Assembly (NCBI GenBank): GCA_020200095.1
Contig: JAIVJJ010000234.1
Location: 1-40,226, forward strand
DNA: 40,226 nucleotides
From: Acidobacteriota bacterium
Lineage (GTDB): Bacteria > Acidobacteriota > Blastocatellia > Pyrinomonadales > Pyrinomonadaceae
Direction of reading: 5' to 3'
A program made the translations under genes and the position numbers. Shown here in pieces: positions 37,365 to 40,226 of the stretch. Each line of letters begins with the position of its first letter. The stretch's first letter is position 1. The notes under the pieces were generated by a model. It ran no database searches and was not told the origin of the DNA. It was given only the letters and a program-made list of their open reading frames with translations.

Positions 37365-37383
37365 AAGAGAGAGGGAATATGTC

Positions 37384-37653
37384 ATGACAACTTCAGAACT
37401 ACCGCAGTCTTACACGGTTATTACATGGGCTGCTCTATTGGCGATATCGCCTGTCGAGGGTCTATTAGGCATGCGTTATGTTTTGCGGGTTGCACTGAGT
37501 GCAGACCCCAAACAATTAGGGGATAAAGACATTCGAGATTTACAAAAAGCAATAAATGATATTGATATACAGTTGAGTCTTCTTACAAATTTTGCGCCCG
37601 AAACTGTACGGGAGTTAGAATCACGGTTGTTTTCATCACCGCCACAAGAATAA
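37384..37653 (+). CDS. 89-aa hypothetical protein
   Basis: ATG 37384 after GAGGG. A hydrophobic stretch (VITWAALLAISPVEGLLGMR) then helices (DIRDLQKAINDIDIQLSLLT). First gene after promoter F. Not recognised. Confidence 0.62.
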   Translation: MTTSELPQSYTVITWAALLAISPVEGLLGMRYVLRVALSADPKQLGDKDIRDLQKAINDIDIQLSLLTNFAPETVRELESRLFSSPPQE

Positions 37654-37670
37654 CAAACTTAGGAGGGATA

Positions 37671-37859
37671 ATGGTACTGCGATTTCGTGCTCGTAAAATC
37701 TTTCGTTTGGGACCCTTTTTTATCTCAATAACACAAGGGGGCCGCATTTCCTACGGGATAAAAATTGGCCGTTTCACGTGGAACATGAAAACCGGTCGTA
37801 AGTCATTGAATACGCCCGGAATCGGGGGACTGACATGGGGCAATCGAGGGAGACATTGA
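37671..37859 (+). CDS. DUF4236-like small basic protein
   Basis: ATG 37671 after GGAGG. A 62-aa basic protein with FRARKIFRLGPFFISITQGG and an end TPGIGGLTWG, which follows the 'R-F-R-K-x-x-x-L-G-P ... G-x-x-PGTGLSY' pattern of DUF4236. Function of that family is unknown. Confidence 0.65.
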   Translation: MVLRFRARKIFRLGPFFISITQGGRISYGIKIGRFTWNMKTGRKSLNTPGIGGLTWGNRGRH

Positions 37860-37861
37860 CA

Positions 37862-38125
37862 ATGACTGATTACTCTATCGACAACTATTACGTCGAAATC
37901 CGTCCAAATCAGCTATCACCTACACGAGTATCAATTGTTTTGCGGGGGCCTGAAGTTTCCTCATTAGATGTCCGAACATTTTCTCTGCCTCACGATGCAG
38001 CAAAGTCACTAATGTATGCTTTAATACATCATTATGGTTATTATAACAGGAGGTCGTCCAATTCAGATGACGCACTTTGCGACAGATTACTGACTATTAT
38101 TGAAGGGTTGATTAAAAATGATTGA
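37862..38125 (+). CDS. 87-aa hypothetical protein
   Basis: ATG 37862 is chosen (GAGGGAG upstream); an upstream ATG at 37835 would overlap the previous gene. Strands (YYVEIRPNQLSPTRVSIVLR) then a long helix (DAAKSLMYALIHHYGYYNRR). Not recognised. Confidence 0.62.
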   Translation: MTDYSIDNYYVEIRPNQLSPTRVSIVLRGPEVSSLDVRTFSLPHDAAKSLMYALIHHYGYYNRRSSNSDDALCDRLLTIIEGLIKND

Positions 38126-38405
38126 TCTATCCGATTACCCAGATGAATACCTAGAATGTCGTACTGCTCATGCATGGAAAACGTCGGGCTGGTGGTTAGA
38201 ACAGAATCGTCCGCGCATTTATCGAAAGACGTACCTCTGCGAGCGTTGTAATATGATTCGTATTGATAAAGCCGATCGTAACTTTAATATTAATACTCGT
38301 CGTTATATTCCACCACCTAAATATAAGATTGAAGGTGGACGCGTATACCGGCATACAATTATCGCTGCTCAAATTACGAAAGACATGGTGAAGAATAATG
38401 AGTAA
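38118..38405 (+). CDS. 95-aa zinc-ribbon-type conserved phage protein
   Basis: A C ... HAW start (ECRTAHAWKTSGWW) and C-E-R-C in the middle, ending in PPPKYKIEGGRVYRH. This order (Cys, H-A-W, CxxC, Y-x-x-P) matches a frequent actinophage family of unknown function, probably zinc-bound. Overlaps both neighbours. Confidence 0.7.
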   Translation: MIDLSDYPDEYLECRTAHAWKTSGWWLEQNRPRIYRKTYLCERCNMIRIDKADRNFNINTRRYIPPPKYKIEGGRVYRHTIIAAQITKDMVKNNE

Positions 38406-38631
38406 GCGTTGCGAGTTAAGTGATTTGTTCGTTGACCAGTGTGATCACTGCAAACGTGGACTGCGTGGACTGGCTGATCGGGAACCCTCCTTCATACAGA
38501 CGAACCCCTGGCGACCCGCTCAATGGTCCGGTGTCTGTGTGTGCGGACAGCGGTTCCGAACAGACGAGCTGATTACTTGGTCCGATACAGAGCAGCACTG
38601 GCGGGCTGAATTATGTTGCAGGTCGGCTTGA
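38398..38631 (+). CDS. 77-aa cysteine-rich protein
   Basis: Six or more cysteines: C-D-H-C, C-V-C, and a final C-C (QCDHCKRGLRGLADR, GVCVCGQRF). Zinc-ribbon-like. GC-richer than neighbours. Its stop lies inside the next promoter. Confidence 0.65.
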   Translation: MSKRCELSDLFVDQCDHCKRGLRGLADREPSFIQTNPWRPAQWSGVCVCGQRFRTDELITWSDTEQHWRAELCCRSA

Positions 38632-38656
38632 CTCACGGTGAGACGTGCGCTAAGCT
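38628..38656 (+). promoter_or_regulatory. Rightward promoter with operator G
   Basis: TTGACT (38628-38633), 17-bp spacer, TAAGCT (38651-38656). Operator GACTCACGGTGAGAC (38630-38644) is the most symmetrical of the seven. Confidence 0.68.
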
Positions 38657-38705
38657 ACCCTTAGAGGATAGGCCAGAACGGCTCAAAACTAACTTGCTTT
38701 GCCTG

Positions 38706-38721
38706 CCCCCGGCTTAGGGGG
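38706..38721 (+). other. Leader hairpin
   Basis: CCCCC-GGCTTA-GGGGG in the roughly 90-nt untranslated leader between promoter G and the 38748 start. It could stabilise the mRNA or affect translation; the pairing also ties up a GGGGG that might otherwise act as SD for ATG 38724. Confidence 0.4.
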
Positions 38722-38747
38722 TAATGATCAGAGAACGGGAGATGATC

Positions 38748-38981
38748 ATGGGAATGGCAGAGGCTAGGATCGGAGCTGTTCTGCCGTGGTATCTTGACAC
38801 GGATGACGCGGACATTGCTGAACTAATTTTCAGTACGCTTCTAAAGAATCAAGAGAATATGACGTCATTCGCAAATACATCGGACGGACCTTACCGTTTT
38901 AGAATTAGAGTGTCGAACCATAGCTATCATTACTTATTAGAACAGTTTAATGCTACGGGCGGGGGTTTTCAACATGAATAA
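38748..38981 (+). CDS. 77-aa hypothetical protein
   Basis: Four in-frame ATGs lie at 38724, 38742, 38748 and 38754. I choose 38748 because GGGAG is 6 nt upstream. Helical with DTDDADIAELIFSTLLKNQE, then a beta half (GPYRFRIRVSNHSYHYLLEQ). First gene after promoter G. Not recognised. Confidence 0.62.
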   Translation: MGMAEARIGAVLPWYLDTDDADIAELIFSTLLKNQENMTSFANTSDGPYRFRIRVSNHSYHYLLEQFNATGGGFQHE

Positions 38982-39135
38982 AATAGGAGATGATTGGGGT
39001 AAGAAAAAGGTACAGATGCCCGGACGTGACATTGAAATTACTGAAGCGGAACACCAGCAAGATCTACTAATACAAATGTACGTACTCAGTGTAGCAAGAA
39101 AAATTGAGTTTATTAAATATTGTTTGAAAGGATAA
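38974..39135 (+). CDS. 53-aa helical hypothetical protein
   Basis: ATG 38974 overlaps the gene before by 8 bp; the longer frame from 38950 would overlap more. MNKIGDDWGKKKVQMPGRDI, then a helix with EAEHQQDLLIQMYVLSVARK. Not recognised. Confidence 0.6.
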   Translation: MNKIGDDWGKKKVQMPGRDIEITEAEHQQDLLIQMYVLSVARKIEFIKYCLKG

Positions 39136-39141
39136 AGACTA

Positions 39142-39294
39142 ATGCCCTTCATGACTTATCCAAAAGGTTACGACACGTGTGAAAGGTGTAACGCTCCGGC
39201 TAATAGAAAGTGTTTTGATCAGCGTTTCGCTGTTGATTTTAACAGAAGGTATTTAAATCGACCGCATCCCAATCGTCAAAGGATAATTAAATGA
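39142..39294 (+). CDS. 50-aa cysteine-containing basic protein
   Basis: ATG 39142, TGA 39292-39294. DTCERCNAPANRKCFDQRF gives C-x2-C-x8-C, a probable zinc knuckle, followed by a basic arginine-rich tail. ATGA overlap with the next gene. Nucleic-acid binding is likely but not shown. Confidence 0.62.
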   Translation: MPFMTYPKGYDTCERCNAPANRKCFDQRFAVDFNRRYLNRPHPNRQRIIK

Positions 39295-39494
39295 AGTATA
39301 TTATTGCTCATGTTTTTTTGTCGTTAGTCGCACATCAATGGAGAAGTTTGGGTATAGCTATTGTTATATTAATGTTTCTATCCGAAGTTCTCACTCACGC
39401 ACAATTACAGAATCTTATGGGAATATTATTCTTCCTGGTATTATTTATCGGATTAATGAACCGGCATCAAAAAGAAAAAGAAGATTTGGATTAA
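39291..39494 (+). CDS. 67-aa membrane protein
   Basis: Two hydrophobic spans (LGIAIVILMFLSEVL and LMGILFFLVLFIGLM) after MKYIIAHVFLSLVAHQWRS, with a charged tail HQKEKEDLD. Ends 6 nt before the tRNA. Function unknown. Confidence 0.65.
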   Translation: MKYIIAHVFLSLVAHQWRSLGIAIVILMFLSEVLTHAQLQNLMGILFFLVLFIGLMNRHQKEKEDLD

Positions 39495-39500
39495 TTCGTG

Positions 39501-39574
39501 GCCCTCGTAATCCAATCGGCAGAGATAGCAGACTTAAAATCTGTAGAGTGTGGGTTCGAATCCCACCGGGGGCA
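39501..39574 (+). tRNA. tRNA-Leu(UAA) with a short variable loop
   Basis: The acceptor stem GCCCTCG/CGGGGGC has 7 pairs (one G-U). The D-arm has a 3-bp stem (ATC/GAT) with GG in the loop, the anticodon stem GCAGA/TCTGT encloses CTTAAAA (anticodon TAA, 39535-39537), variable loop AGAGT, and the T-arm is GTGGG-TTCGAAT-CCCAC. Discriminator A, CCA not encoded. Anticodon UAA reads UUA (Leu). Oddly, bacterial tRNA-Leu normally has a long variable arm and this one has only 5 nt. UUA is frequent in this genome and rare in high-GC actinobacteria, which gives the tRNA a clear use. Confidence 0.9.
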
Positions 39575-39575
39575 C

Positions 39576-39710
39576 ATGTTTTTAGAAGAGTGTAAGTGTT
39601 CTCTTAACCCTTTTTTAAGTTCATGTTGTTTATGGAAAAACAATGAACGTATTTGTTCATGCGCGTTACTGGCCTTGGAAGGGTTATCTAATCATGCTTT
39701 ACCCTCTTGA
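39576..39710 (+). CDS. 44-aa cysteine-rich peptide just after the tRNA
   Basis: ATG 39576 lies 2 nt after the tRNA. The GGGGG of the tRNA acceptor would serve as SD. C-K-C, C-C-L-W and C-S-C with an end GLSNHALPS give a plausible metal-binding peptide. The frame remains open upstream through the tRNA, which is not meaningful. Existence is moderately supported. Confidence 0.5.
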   Translation: MFLEECKCSLNPFLSSCCLWKNNERICSCALLALEGLSNHALPS

Positions 39711-39749
39711 CTAATAATCATACCGTGTCGTGTATGCGGAGATAAATAA

Positions 39750-39938
39750 ATGGACAGCATTCGTATCGAATTATGTGGGGGATTATTTGATGGTAAACGG
39801 CTTACTGTTTCTCTTAGAGAGGCAGATATGCCCGCATCTTTTATTATTATTACAGACTCTTCTGACGTTCCTCATGCTTATGTTAGAGTACGTTTAACTG
39901 ATAGAGATAACGTTTGGCATTATCAATGTCTAGATTAA
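39750..39938 (+). CDS. 62-aa hypothetical protein, last rightward gene
   Basis: ATG 39750 with GGAG upstream. Beta-rich: IRIELCGGLFDGKRLTVSLR, then ASFIIITDSSDVPHAYVRVR. It converges on the primase-helicase and the two stops overlap (39935-39938). Not recognised. Confidence 0.62.
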   Translation: MDSIRIELCGGLFDGKRLTVSLREADMPASFIIITDSSDVPHAYVRVRLTDRDNVWHYQCLD

Positions 39939-40226
39939 TCCGGTTCGCGCATCATATAACGCTTAGCCTTCCGGCCATTACTCGCTAATGTCTCGGAATG
40001 TATGACTATAATTTGTCGTGCGAGTAATTCTTCAATCTTTCGCCTAGCCTTTTGCTCGTTAGCTTTATTCTGCTCGCCCGGGAACATCGCGGCAGTCAAC
40101 TCAGCGGTGGTATGCGGTTCTGTAAAGAACCACGTCCAGTCGCTACTATCTCCAATAACAGTTAATGCGCCAGTCTTATTGTTGCGTTGTACGATAAGTG
40201 ACTCTAGTAAATTGGCGGGTGGCTTG
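39935..40226 (-). CDS. Primase-helicase, C-terminal part (second piece across the join)
   Basis: Same gene as 1-1541. From the join at 40103 it reads ELTAAMFPGEQNKANEQKAR and on to MMREPD, ending in TAA at 39935-39937. This end looks like a small winged helix often found at the C-terminus of such helicases. Bases 40104-40226 repeat 1-123. Confidence 0.88.
   Translation of the reverse strand, partial: KPPANLLESLIVQRNNKTGALTVIGDSSDWTWFFTEPHTTAELTAAMFPGEQNKANEQKARRKIEELLARQIIVIHSETLASNGRKAKRYMMREPD
40104..40226. repeat. Terminal direct repeat, right copy
   Basis: Exact copy of positions 1-123; the two ends join into a circle. See the left copy. Confidence 0.95.

Noticed and set aside
39338-39710. 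Open frames running through the tRNA
   Set aside because: They overlap the tRNA and the membrane gene in other phases. Only the part after ATG 39576 is kept as a possible peptide.
1-40226. Reassigned TGA (Trp) code
   Set aside because: Many genes end cleanly in TGA with ATGA couplings, so the in-frame TGA at 35700 is a local event.
1-40226. Integrase, attachment site or CRISPR array
   Set aside because: No tyrosine or serine recombinase was found and no regular repeat-spacer pattern. The repeats seen at 34.9-35.3 kb have short, unequal intervals.

Overview
The window is the genome of a tailed, long-tailed (siphovirus-type) bacteriophage assembled as a circle. The first 123 bases are repeated exactly as the last 123, so the unit is about 40,103 bp and the primase-helicase gene runs across the join. 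The base composition is moderate. TTA and ATA codons are abundant, and several patches are richer in GC. A tRNA with anticodon UAA (reading UUA), the MazG-like protein, the small terminase-side proteins and a secreted nuclease all resemble families common in phages of Actinomycetota. I therefore infer an actinobacterial host, but the sequence does not prove it. I see no integrase, so nothing shows lysogeny.

Layout. (1) At 1-1734 and 39935-40226, leftward: primase-helicase and a small helix-turn-helix protein. (2) At 1821-10177, rightward: a replication and nucleotide module of tightly overlapping genes. It holds a zinc-ribbon protein, nucleoside deoxyribosyltransferase-like enzyme, SNF2-type helicase, kinase-like P-loop protein, family A DNA polymerase with a UDG-like front domain, Cas4-like nuclease, Sak4-type ATPase, acidic-tailed ssDNA-binding protein and VRR-NUC nuclease. 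A structured 114-nt RNA candidate lies before the last gene. (3) At 10152-11332, leftward: two winged-helix-like proteins and a very acidic protein, each unit with its own operator-bearing promoter. (4) At 29436-11410, leftward: the structural and lysis genes in the usual order. These run small terminase, LysM protein, large terminase, portal, scaffold, capsid, decoration, connectors, tail terminator, tail tube, frameshifted chaperone, tape measure, tail tip, membrane and holin-like proteins, amidase. (5) At 34754-29467, leftward: small accessory genes including a SLOG protein, MazG-like protein, two lipoproteins (one a nuclease) and a duplicated small gene family. (6) At 34755-35338: about 580 bp without genes, packed with three different families of repeated sites. 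(7) At 35339-39938, rightward: many tiny genes, several with zinc-binding cysteine motifs, plus the tRNA.

The most striking feature is regulatory. A 15-bp near-palindrome of the form GACTMACCGTYAGTC occurs at seven places. At each one its GACT half is part of a sigma70-type promoter with a 17-bp spacer, either as the -35 (TTGACT) or as the -10 (TAGACT). These promoters serve the accessory and control genes on both strands. The noncoding region at 34.8-35.3 kb adds two copies of a CGTACT-based composite repeat with identical 9- and 12-bp spacing and three direct repeats of CCGCANNTGNGGAAC. Together they look like a phage control hub or replication origin.
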